DNA from: Anaerolineales bacterium
GTDB taxonomy: Bacteria > Chloroflexota > Anaerolineae > Anaerolineales > Anaerolineaceae
NCBI GenBank assembly: GCA_020060485.1
Contig: JAGVAB010000144.1
Location: 22,371 to 86,370, forward strand
DNA length: 64,000 nt
Reading direction: 5' to 3'
Notes under the pieces: model-generated
Told to the model about the DNA's origin: nothing
The model's input: the letters and a program-made list of their open reading frames with translations, nothing else
Databases searched by the model: none
Position numbers and translations under genes: made by a program
Part shown: positions 9,371 to 17,068 of the stretch, piece by piece
Numbering within the stretch: the first letter of the stretch is position 1
Layout: every line of letters starts with the position of its first letter

Positions 9371-10543
9371 CTACTCCATTTGAATCGGGTAATTGCCAAC
9401 CGCCCGGGCAGTTTCCAGCATAGCCAGGTAATATTCCGGTTTGACACCGGGATGAACCGAGTTGCTTGTGGAAAGCAGAAAACCGCCGCCAGGAGCTGCC
9501 GACCGGATCACGTCCATGGTTTGCTGGCGCACGGCTTCCAGCGGACCATCCACCAGTACCGTGGAGCAATCCACATTGCCAATCAAAGTCAGGTGTTCTC
9601 CAAAGACCTGTTTGATGCGGGCGATATCCATGCCTGCCCGTGGTTCAATCGCCTGAAAGCCATCCACACCAGCCAGTACCATGTCTTCCAGCAAACTGTT
9701 GATATTGCCATCAGTGTGCTTCACATAATAGCCCCCGTAGCGATGGCAAAGATCGGTGATTTGCTTGAGGCGGGGAAAAACGAACTTGCGAAAATGGCGC
9801 GGTGAAAACATCGGCCCTTTATTGGAAGCCCAGTCATAACCGCCTTCCAGACCATGTACCCCGCGTTCCAGCATCATCTCCGCCAAGGGCAGGGCGTGCT
9901 TCAGTCGGGCATCCAGATAACGATGGATTAGGTCCGGGGCGGCCAGCAACCCAATCAGAAAGGTTTCCGCCCAATCAAATGTCGACCCAATCTCAACATC
10001 AATATGCCCCAGCACCATCATTTGATTACCCAAGGCATCCATCACCTGATCCACCGGTGAGAAATCCCAGGCATCCGGGTCAAACGGCTGCGCTTCAAGA
10101 AAAACAGTAAGCTTTTCCAGTTCCTTCAAACCACCCCGGCGCAGCGAAGAATCCACCACATCATACACATCGGATTCTTGGTTATACAGGTAAAGCTCCC
10201 ATTGACCTGTAACAGGATTGGTAAATTTCCACGAATGGTCAGTGATCTGGTCTGGAATGGAAAACTGTCTGGGCAGTGGGCTGGCCAAAGGGAATACATC
10301 CAGTTCCAATTTCTTCCATAAGGCAATGCTGTCATCCAGCCGCTGCTGATGATAGGCAGCGACCCTGCCTTCGAGCAAAGCCTCGTTGGCCTTCACACCG
10401 CGGGCTTTGCCGCCAAACCCGCACAGCGTTGGCCGTCCTAACACAAATGCCGCGGTGGGGTTGTCAATGGTCAGTTCAAAAAGTGGCACCCGGTCAGCTT
10501 CCTTATGCTGAAATGCCAGTAATGAGCGCTCTTTTCCGTTCAA
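9371..10543 (-). CDS. UroD-superfamily protein lacking the zinc Cys motif
   Basis: A 390-residue member of the uroporphyrinogen decarboxylase superfamily, paralogous to the gene at 1269-2387 but from another branch: where that one has HICGN, this one has KHTDGNINSLL and no downstream zinc Cys. The start is a TTG at 10543 (LNGKERSLLAF) that overlaps the TGA of the preceding amidohydrolase as TTGA and has AGGAG seven bases upstream, a clear case of coupled translation. The frame is open further upstream, but that would run deep into the neighbouring gene. This Asp-bearing branch is common near methyltransferase and catabolic genes, and its reaction is not established. Confidence 0.82.
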   Translation of the reverse strand: MNGKERSLLAFQHKEADRVPLFELTIDNPTAAFVLGRPTLCGFGGKARGVKANEALLEGRVAAYHQQRLDDSIALWKKLELDVFPLASPLPRQFSIPDQITDHSWKFTNPVTGQWELYLYNQESDVYDVVDSSLRRGGLKELEKLTVFLEAQPFDPDAWDFSPVDQVMDALGNQMMVLGHIDVEIGSTFDWAETFLIGLLAAPDLIHRYLDARLKHALPLAEMMLERGVHGLEGGYDWASNKGPMFSPRHFRKFVFPRLKQITDLCHRYGGYYVKHTDGNINSLLEDMVLAGVDGFQAIEPRAGMDIARIKQVFGEHLTLIGNVDCSTVLVDGPLEAVRQQTMDVIRSAAPGGGFLLSTSNSVHPGVKPEYYLAMLETARAVGNYPIQME

Positions 10544-11835
10544 ATCTCCACTCCTGCCCGCTTGCGCAGGGAAACAACCGCCTGGCTGCATTCCTTGAGC
10601 AGCACTTCTTCATCGATTGTGACCAGTCTCTTATCACGCATCACAATTTCTCCACTCACCAAAACCGTATCCACATCATCACCGCGGGCGCACAGCGTCA
10701 AAGCCGAGTCCAGATCATGCACGGGAGCGGCATGCAGATTCATCAGATCCACCAGGATCAAGTCAGCCGGGCTGTCCACTCTCAACGTCCTGCCGGCAGT
10801 AGCCATGGAAAGTACATCCTGACTGGAAAGGTGATTGGCGTCTTTGTGTACAGCCCGCGCCAGGCAAAGAGCCATTTTCATGTTCTCAAAGCAGTCCTGG
10901 GTGTCATTGCTGGCTGGGCCATCGGTTCCCAGACGTAGCCGGACGTTGCGATCAAGCATGCTGCGAATCGGGGCAATTCCTGATCCCAGCACTGCGTTGC
11001 TCACCGGGCAATGCACGACCGTCGCTCCAGATTGCGCCAGAAGATCCAACTCCTCATCGTCAATCCAAACTGCGTGCACGATCTGGGAATGCTCATCCAG
11101 AATACCAATCTCATCCAGCCATCTCACCGGCCGCAATCCGACCTCCTCCTGTGTCATACCCACTTCCTCGGCAGTCTCCGAAACGTGGATGTGGGTAAAG
11201 CTGCCATGTTGCACCGACAAGACATGCGTTTTTTGCAGCAATTCCGCTGAACACCGCCAGGGAGTCAACGGACCGGATGCATAGCGAACTATGCTCCCCG
11301 CATTTACGCCGTCATACCAGTCCAGCAGCTCGTTTAGGATGGCCTGATCCTCCTCGGCATTCTTGCCCCGGTTGGACCAGGCGCGCGCTATGGTGCAGCG
11401 CAAACCAGACTGCTCTGCAGCTTGCTGAACAACAAGAGTATGCTGCCTGGTTTGGGTGATCTTGTGATGATCGACCACCTCGGTCACCCCGCAGCGGATG
11501 TTCTCGGCCAGGCCCAACAAAGCCGCCAGATGCATTTCTTCAACGGACATTTCCGCCTGCAAGGGCCAGATCAAATCCTTCAACCACTGCAGCAAGGGCC
11601 GCCCGCCAGCCAAACCGCGCATGAAAGTTTGGCTGAAATGGGTGTGGCCATTGATCAACCCTGGCAGGATTGCCATGCCGCGGGCATCGATCACTTCATC
11701 TGCCCAGGCCAGTTCTACTTCATCAGGCGCAGTGCATGAGATGGATCGAATGATGCCATCCTCTATTTGCAGCACGGCCTCATGCAGCCAGCTCTCGGCT
11801 TGTTTCAGTTTGCCATTATGAATGATCGTCTTCAT
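10540..11835 (-). CDS. TRZ/ATZ-family metal-dependent amidohydrolase (deaminase-like, MtaD/SsnA group)
   Basis: A 431-residue amidohydrolase. The metal site is readable: PGLINGHTHFSQT (HxH), THIHVSETAEEVG, IVHAVWIDDEE and LGTDGPASND. The stretch MRGLAGGRPLLQWLKDLIWP matches 5-methylthioadenosine/S-adenosylhomocysteine deaminases and related AtzB-type hydrolases; SsnA, found with YgeY elsewhere, is in the same superfamily. It would remove an amino group from an N-heterocycle such as a purine, pterin or triazine. AGGATTG stands directly before the ATG at 11835, and 37 bases separate it from the Mo-hydroxylase large subunit. Its TGA overlaps the TTG start of the next gene. Confidence 0.9.
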   Translation of the reverse strand: MKTIIHNGKLKQAESWLHEAVLQIEDGIIRSISCTAPDEVELAWADEVIDARGMAILPGLINGHTHFSQTFMRGLAGGRPLLQWLKDLIWPLQAEMSVEEMHLAALLGLAENIRCGVTEVVDHHKITQTRQHTLVVQQAAEQSGLRCTIARAWSNRGKNAEEDQAILNELLDWYDGVNAGSIVRYASGPLTPWRCSAELLQKTHVLSVQHGSFTHIHVSETAEEVGMTQEEVGLRPVRWLDEIGILDEHSQIVHAVWIDDEELDLLAQSGATVVHCPVSNAVLGSGIAPIRSMLDRNVRLRLGTDGPASNDTQDCFENMKMALCLARAVHKDANHLSSQDVLSMATAGRTLRVDSPADLILVDLMNLHAAPVHDLDSALTLCARGDDVDTVLVSGEIVMRDKRLVTIDEEVLLKECSQAVVSLRKRAGVEI

Positions 11836-11872
11836 CAATCCTGTCTTTTCTGCCTGTTCAGACTGTCCGGTG

Positions 11873-14203
11873 TCATTTGAGCCGCAAACCCTGGCGGATG
11901 CGGGCTGGATTGGCCTTACGATGTGGTTCGACACCAGTGGCCAAACGTTCCATGGTGAGCGGTATCGTATGGTAACGCTCACTGGTGGCTTGATACTGCG
12001 CGTTAGCAATAGCCGGGGCGATGGCAATCATGGTTGGTTCGGCCATGTTCTTTGCCCCAAAAGGCCCATTGTCATAAACCGTTTGAATGAAATTGATCTC
12101 CATTTCTGGAAGGTCGAGTGCGGTGGGAATTAGATACTGGTTGTAATTCAAACAGGTCGGCAGACCCTGGTCATACTTCATCTCTTCCATGGTGGCGTAC
12201 CCCAGCCCCTGGGCGATACCGCCATACATCTGCCCATCTGCTCCCTGTTTGAAGATCACCGTACCGCTATCATGGGCAGCCCAGATACCAAGTACCTTCA
12301 TCCCGCCAGTCAATACATCAACTTCCACCTCGGCCACCTGCGCCCCAAAGGTATAGCAAATATAAGGCGTACCCGTGCCGTTCTCAAAATCCCAGTGGAA
12401 CTTTGGCATTTCCCATTTACCCTCGACATATAAGGTGAGGTTCATCTCGCGGGCATGCTGCACGATCTTTTCAAAAGACACTGGTTCTTCATCCGGCCCG
12501 ATGAACAGTTCGCCTTGGCGAAGGATTTGAGTTGGCTTGCATTTCAAAAGGTCTGCCGCAGCGAAATTCAACACTTGCAGCATTTTTTGCGCCGCAACTT
12601 TGGCGGCATTCCCTCCCAGCATGCTGCTGCGTGAAGCCACTGTCGGGCCAGATTCCACTGCCGTGGTCGTGTCGGTGCAAGCCACCCGCATACGGTCATA
12701 ATTAATGCCCAGTGTCTCAGCAGCCAGAAGCGCAAACACCGTGCGGCTGCCCTGCCCATAATCGGTCAGACCGCTGGTCAGCAGCACGGTATGATCAGGC
12801 TCAATGCGCATGGTGGTGGTCGCGTAATCTGCCCCCTCGCCCCCCAGACTGGAGCCATGCATGTAACATGCAACCCCGATGCCGCGCCGAAGATCACCTG
12901 CCTGGCTGGCATATTGGCGCCGTTTGGCATCCCAACCGGACTGCTCCCGCACCCACTGGATGCAGTCCGCCAGACCAATCTCTTGTTCCAGCCGGTTGCC
13001 TGTCATTACAGTCTCGCCATTTTTGCGCACAATATTCTTGAGTCGAAATTCGATGGGATCTTCACCCAATTGACAGGCAAATTCGTCCACAGCCTGTTCA
13101 ATCGCCGCCGCAGCTTCGGTGTTACCAAACCCGCGGTAAGCCCCCGAATACCCGTTGTTGGTATAAACAGATTTGGTGTCCACATGCACTGCCTGGTAAC
13201 GATACGCACCGGCCGCATGCACCGTCGCCCGCCAGGAGGCCAGCGGGGTCATCGAGGCATACGCACCGCTGTCAGCCAGCATCTCTACCTTTGCCGCCTG
13301 AAAATGACCATCCTTGTCCGCCCCCAAGCAAATATTGATCTCCATCGCTTCGCGCTTGTACGAGGCCATCAATGATTCTTCGCGCGAGGTCAACAAACGA
13401 ACCGGTTGGTTGGTTTTCAAAGCCAGCGCCCCAACTATGGCCGCGTGTTGATAATTGATGTCATCCTTCCCGCCAAATGAACCACCCACTGCCGGCTGGA
13501 TCACTCGCACTTTTTCCACTGGCAGACCCAACAACATCACCAGATTATCCCGATTGATGAACGGGCTTTGATCATTACAGTAAATAGTCAGGCTGCCATC
13601 CGGACCGGGAATTGCCAGAGCTCCTTCCGTCTCCAGATAGGCATGTTCCTGATGCGCAAATGAATAGGTTTTTTCAAACACATAAGCACAGTTTTTCAGA
13701 ATCGGGTCGGGGTTTCCATTGCGAACCAGATGGGTGTTGACCAAATTCCCTTTTCCCAGCGGGGGTTCCAGCGGCACCAGAGGGGCGTCCGCATCCAGCG
13801 CCCGGCGCATGTCTGCCACCACTGACAGCTCCTCCAGTTCAAAAATGATGGCCCGCATGCCTGCCAGAGCAGCCGCTTCGTTTTCTGCAGCCACAGCCGC
13901 AATGGGATCACCCACATGACGTACTTTTTGCCAGGCCAGCACATAGGCATCATTTACCGGCCAGCCAAAATTGCCATGGTTGACAAAATCTTCAGGTGTG
14001 ACCGCTGCCTTGACACCGGGCACTTTCAATGCCGGGGAAACGTCCAGCTTTTTGATGCGGGCATGTGGCAGCGGACTGCGCAGCACAGCAGTGGTCAGCA
14101 TACCCGTCAAATGAATGTCAGCCACAAATCGGGCTTTTCCCAAAACCTTATCCAGTCCATCCACCCGCCAGGCAGGTTTGTTCAGGTAAGCATGGTCGCT
14201 CAT
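11873..14203 (-). CDS. Molybdenum hydroxylase large (Mo-pterin) subunit, xanthine dehydrogenase family (set A)
   Basis: A 776-residue subunit that hydroxylates an electron-poor carbon, usually in a heterocycle, using water-derived oxygen. Pterin and active-site segments are present: VGGSFGGKDDIN, NGYSGAYRGFGNTEA (the xanthine-dehydrogenase-like AYRGFG, not the CO-dehydrogenase form), GLTDYGQGSRTVFALLA, and the catalytic glutamate in GPFGAKNMAEP. The ATG at 14203 overlaps the stop of the iron-sulfur gene as ATGA, with GGAGG seven bases upstream. The set is divergent from the more standard set B at 30559-34367, so the two probably act on different substrates. Confidence 0.93.
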   Translation of the reverse strand: MSDHAYLNKPAWRVDGLDKVLGKARFVADIHLTGMLTTAVLRSPLPHARIKKLDVSPALKVPGVKAAVTPEDFVNHGNFGWPVNDAYVLAWQKVRHVGDPIAAVAAENEAAALAGMRAIIFELEELSVVADMRRALDADAPLVPLEPPLGKGNLVNTHLVRNGNPDPILKNCAYVFEKTYSFAHQEHAYLETEGALAIPGPDGSLTIYCNDQSPFINRDNLVMLLGLPVEKVRVIQPAVGGSFGGKDDINYQHAAIVGALALKTNQPVRLLTSREESLMASYKREAMEINICLGADKDGHFQAAKVEMLADSGAYASMTPLASWRATVHAAGAYRYQAVHVDTKSVYTNNGYSGAYRGFGNTEAAAAIEQAVDEFACQLGEDPIEFRLKNIVRKNGETVMTGNRLEQEIGLADCIQWVREQSGWDAKRRQYASQAGDLRRGIGVACYMHGSSLGGEGADYATTTMRIEPDHTVLLTSGLTDYGQGSRTVFALLAAETLGINYDRMRVACTDTTTAVESGPTVASRSSMLGGNAAKVAAQKMLQVLNFAAADLLKCKPTQILRQGELFIGPDEEPVSFEKIVQHAREMNLTLYVEGKWEMPKFHWDFENGTGTPYICYTFGAQVAEVEVDVLTGGMKVLGIWAAHDSGTVIFKQGADGQMYGGIAQGLGYATMEEMKYDQGLPTCLNYNQYLIPTALDLPEMEINFIQTVYDNGPFGAKNMAEPTMIAIAPAIANAQYQATSERYHTIPLTMERLATGVEPHRKANPARIRQGLRLK

Positions 14204-14688
14204 CTTGGATCCTCCATTGCCTTGCTGCGCCGGACAGCGGTCTCCTGAATGGCGTCCACAATTTGCTGATAACCGGTGCATCTGCACAAATTGCCAGAGA
14301 TGGCTTCCCGAATCTCCTGCCGGTCAGGGTTCAAGGTTTTCTTCAAAAGGGCTTCACCTGCCAGGATCATCCCCGGTGTGCAAAAGCCGCATTGAACAGC
14401 ACCATGATCCATAAATGCCAGTTGCAGGTCATTGGGTGAGCCATCCGCATCACTGATGCCCTCGATGGTTACCACCCGGCAGCCTTCCACCTGAGCAGCC
14501 AGCATGATGCAAGATTTCCGCAATTCATCGTTGACCAGAACTGCACAAGTGCCGCACTCCCCCACATCACAACCCTGCTTGGTGCCGGTCAAACCCAGGT
14601 CATCTCGCAGCAATCCCATCAACGTCTGTTCAGGAGAAATTTCAATTTCCACAGGCTTTCCGTTCAATTCAAACTGAATGTGCATCAT
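14200..14688 (-). CDS. Molybdenum hydroxylase 2Fe-2S subunit (set A)
   Basis: A 162-residue electron-transfer subunit with both expected clusters: the plant-ferredoxin-type motif GCDVGECGTCAVLVND near residue 40 and the helical-domain motif QCGFCTPGM followed by [13 protein letters not shown] near residues 100-145. It passes electrons from the Mo site to the FAD subunit. Its start ATG overlaps the TAA stop of the FAD gene (TAATG), with GGAGG just upstream, and its own stop overlaps the start of the large subunit, so the three subunits are translationally coupled. Confidence 0.95.
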   Translation of the reverse strand: MMHIQFELNGKPVEIEISPEQTLMGLLRDDLGLTGTKQGCDVGECGTCAVLVNDELRKSCIMLAAQVEGCRVVTIEGISDADGSPNDLQLAFMDHGAVQCGFCTPGMILAGEALLKKTLNPDRQEIREAISGNLCRCTGYQQIVDAIQETAVRRSKAMEDPR

Positions 14689-15557
14689 TATTCCTCCCGG
14701 GCATGCTGCCAGATCTTTTTCAAACAGCGTAACATGAGTGCCGGCAGCACCTGCAATCGATAACGGGTATCGGCATCGTTCCCCCAGTGCATTTCAAGCA
14801 GCGACACCAATTCGTCTGCTGCTTGCTGGAACAAACTATCGGAGGCAGCCTGGCCATTCAAACGTTGTTCCACCCTTTCCCACCGGATCACACCCCAGCC
14901 CTCCACGTAGGTGGCTATACGCAAATCCAGTGGCGCCCCATCGGCAAACGCTGCCGCTGTTGTGACCACCCCTGCCAGCAATTCGCCAGGCATCTGGCGG
15001 CGTTTGACTTCCTCGCATTGCCAAAAGACTGGCCGTACATGCGGGATCAGTACAGCCGTGAGCAGGCCCTGGCTTTCTGTCTGCCCGGCATCAAGCCAAT
15101 CCAGCACTGGCATCCGCGTTTCTCCGCTAGCATTTACGATCACCACAACCGCATCCAGCACCGCAAACACCGGAAACAACAACCCCGTGTTTCGTCTGGC
15201 AGCCAGTCTGCCGCCCAGGGTATAGGCATTGCGCCGGGCTGGATCGCTGCTGCCATGCAGAACTTCTGCAAAATGTGGCATCTCAGCCTGTATCAACGGA
15301 TGCTTCTCCAACTGGCTGAGACTTAAGCCTGTACCCAGCATCAGGTATGGCTGTTTCTCCACCTGCACCAGTTCCACCTGATGCAGCGGTACAACGCCAG
15401 AAATATCGATCAGGCGATCGCATCCCAAACGCCCAAAACGCAATGCCATGCTGATCCCCGCACCACCGGCCAGTACCTGACTGGTCTGCGCCGGATCATT
15501 TAACAAATGGACTGCCTCTTCAATTGACTGTACGCGGGTTATGGATTTAAGACTCAT
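14688..15557 (-). CDS. Molybdenum hydroxylase FAD-binding subunit, divergent (set A)
   Basis: A 289-residue subunit of the CoxM/XdhB type by position, size and fold pattern: ITRVQSIEEAVHLL at the N-terminus and a C-terminal CO-dehydrogenase-flavoprotein-like domain. The two usual FAD loops are altered. The first reads LAGGAGISMALR where relatives have GGTD, and the second reads LGGRLAARRNTGLLFP where relatives have GGN...SP.GD. The subunit of set B keeps both motifs. Either the FAD is bound in an altered way or it is weakly bound or lost. It starts one base after the SDR stop (TGACATG) and its TAA overlaps the next ATG. Confidence 0.82.
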   Translation of the reverse strand: MSLKSITRVQSIEEAVHLLNDPAQTSQVLAGGAGISMALRFGRLGCDRLIDISGVVPLHQVELVQVEKQPYLMLGTGLSLSQLEKHPLIQAEMPHFAEVLHGSSDPARRNAYTLGGRLAARRNTGLLFPVFAVLDAVVVIVNASGETRMPVLDWLDAGQTESQGLLTAVLIPHVRPVFWQCEEVKRRQMPGELLAGVVTTAAAFADGAPLDLRIATYVEGWGVIRWERVEQRLNGQAASDSLFQQAADELVSLLEMHWGNDADTRYRLQVLPALMLRCLKKIWQHAREE

Positions 15558-15558
15558 G

Positions 15559-16290
15559 TCAGATCAAACTCCTTCCCCCATCCACGTGATACACAGATCC
15601 GGTAACGAACTCATTGGTCACCAGGAACTCAGCCAACCGGGCGACATCGGTCGGTTCACCCACCCGCTTGAGAACTGATTTTTCCACTGCCCATTGCACC
15701 TTGGCTGGCGGCGGGTCGGGTGGCAGGAGCACAGTGCCGGGGGCTATGGCATTCACCCGCACAGCCGGCGCTAATTCATAGGCCATTGATTTGGTCAAAG
15801 CAACCAGAGCGGCCTTGCTGGCTGCGTGGTGCGCATACCCCGGCCAAACCTGGAAGGCAGAAAGATCGGCGATATTCAGGATCACCCCGCCGCCCTGCGC
15901 CAGCATGTGTGGTGCAACAGCCTGCGAGCACAAGAACGGCCCTTTCAGATTCACCTCAAGCGACAGGTCCCATTCATCTTCACTGATCTCCAGGAAAGGC
16001 GTTTTCAACCATACCGAGGCATTGTTGATCAAAATGTCGATCTTGCCCAGTTTCTGCCGGGTGGCCTCCACCAAAGAGCGCACCTGCGCGGCGTCCCGCA
16101 CTTCAACCTGGGTAGCCAGGCAACGCACGCCAAAAGCCTCAATATCAAGCTTCGTTTCCTGCCAGGGTTCAGCATCCGTGTAATAGCTGAAGGAAATATC
16201 TGCCCCCTTTTCTGCAAAATAAAGGGCCACTTCCCGCCCCACACGGCTTGCCGCGCCAGTGATCAGTAGCACGCTGTCTTTAATTTCCAT
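15559..16290 (-). CDS. Short-chain dehydrogenase, pteridine-reductase-like, catalytic Tyr replaced by His (copy 2)
   Basis: A 243-residue Rossmann protein. The N-terminal nucleotide site reads LLITGAASRVGREVALYF, and the third strand SFSYYTD resembles the NADPH-selecting part of PTR1/FolM-type enzymes. The catalytic region reads ILNIADLSAF and then GYAHHAASKAAL: the position of the usual Ser is Asp (as in pteridine reductase), Lys is kept, and the residue four before Lys, normally Tyr, is His. The ATG at 16290 follows GGAGAGG; a GTG one codon earlier is possible. It is 26 bases from the neighbouring paralogue. Substrate unknown; a pterin or other reduced heterocycle is an inference from the family. 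Confidence 0.82.
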   Translation of the reverse strand: MEIKDSVLLITGAASRVGREVALYFAEKGADISFSYYTDAEPWQETKLDIEAFGVRCLATQVEVRDAAQVRSLVEATRQKLGKIDILINNASVWLKTPFLEISEDEWDLSLEVNLKGPFLCSQAVAPHMLAQGGGVILNIADLSAFQVWPGYAHHAASKAALVALTKSMAYELAPAVRVNAIAPGTVLLPPDPPPAKVQWAVEKSVLKRVGEPTDVARLAEFLVTNEFVTGSVYHVDGGRSLI

Positions 16291-16316
16291 CACACCTCTC
16301 CAAATTTAGATTGGCC

Positions 16317-17051
16317 TCAGACGACGGTTGCGCCACCGTCCACTACCACAGCCTGGCCGGTAATAAAATCCGAGTCCACTAGAAATTTAACCGCCTTGCA
16401 AACGTCCTCTGGTGTTCCCATCGCCTGCAAGGGGATATTTGCTTTAAGGGCTTGCCATCTTCTGTCATCCCATTCCGGGGGTTTGAGCACCGCCCCCGGC
16501 AGGATCGCATTGACCCGTATCTTCGGTGCCAAAACAATCGCCGCAGACTGAGTCAAATTCCATAAAGCAGCCTTCGAAGCGCCGTGATGGATCCAGGTCA
16601 ATGCGGGCCGTTTGACGGATTCATCAATGATATTAATGATCAGGCCGCCATCCTGTTCCTTCATGATCCTGGCAGCCTCCTGCATGAAAAAGAACGGTCC
16701 GCGGGCATTGACATCCATCACCGTATCCCAATTTTCAGGCGTAACCGAGAAGAAATCCGCCGTTCCAAAAATGGATGCACTGTTGATCAGCACATCCAGA
16801 CGCCCCAGGCGTTCGCGGATCATGGACATCGTCTCGCGAATCTGGGCAATCTGCCCCTGATCACAGCGAATGGAAAGCACCTGGCATCCAAGCGACTGGA
16901 TTTCCTGCTGGGTTTCCCTGGCAACATCTGCCGAAGAATGATACGTAAATACAACCGTTCCGGCGCCCATTTCGGCCAACAGTAAGGCGATCGCTTTGCC
17001 AACCCGGTGCGCTCCTCCTGTTACCAGCACAACCCTTCCTTTTAAATCCAC
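16317..17051 (-). CDS. Short-chain dehydrogenase, pteridine-reductase-like, catalytic Tyr replaced by His (copy 1)
   Basis: A 244-residue protein with GTG start at 17051, set by GGAGG six bases upstream. It has VTGGAHRVGKAIALLLAE, a third strand TYHSS typical of the PTR1/FolM group, and the catalytic region INIIDESVKRP then WIHHGASKAAL. As in its neighbour, Asp stands for Ser, Lys is kept and His stands at the Tyr position; Tyr is also absent from the adjoining residues. Its closing segment ITGQAVVVDGGATVV is normal. The two paralogues are adjacent and share the same unusual triad, which argues for a common function, perhaps a heterodimer. Confidence 0.82.
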   Translation of the reverse strand: MDLKGRVVLVTGGAHRVGKAIALLLAEMGAGTVVFTYHSSADVARETQQEIQSLGCQVLSIRCDQGQIAQIRETMSMIRERLGRLDVLINSASIFGTADFFSVTPENWDTVMDVNARGPFFFMQEAARIMKEQDGGLIINIIDESVKRPALTWIHHGASKAALWNLTQSAAIVLAPKIRVNAILPGAVLKPPEWDDRRWQALKANIPLQAMGTPEDVCKAVKFLVDSDFITGQAVVVDGGATVV

Positions 17052-17068
17052 ATCTGCCTCCTCAATCT

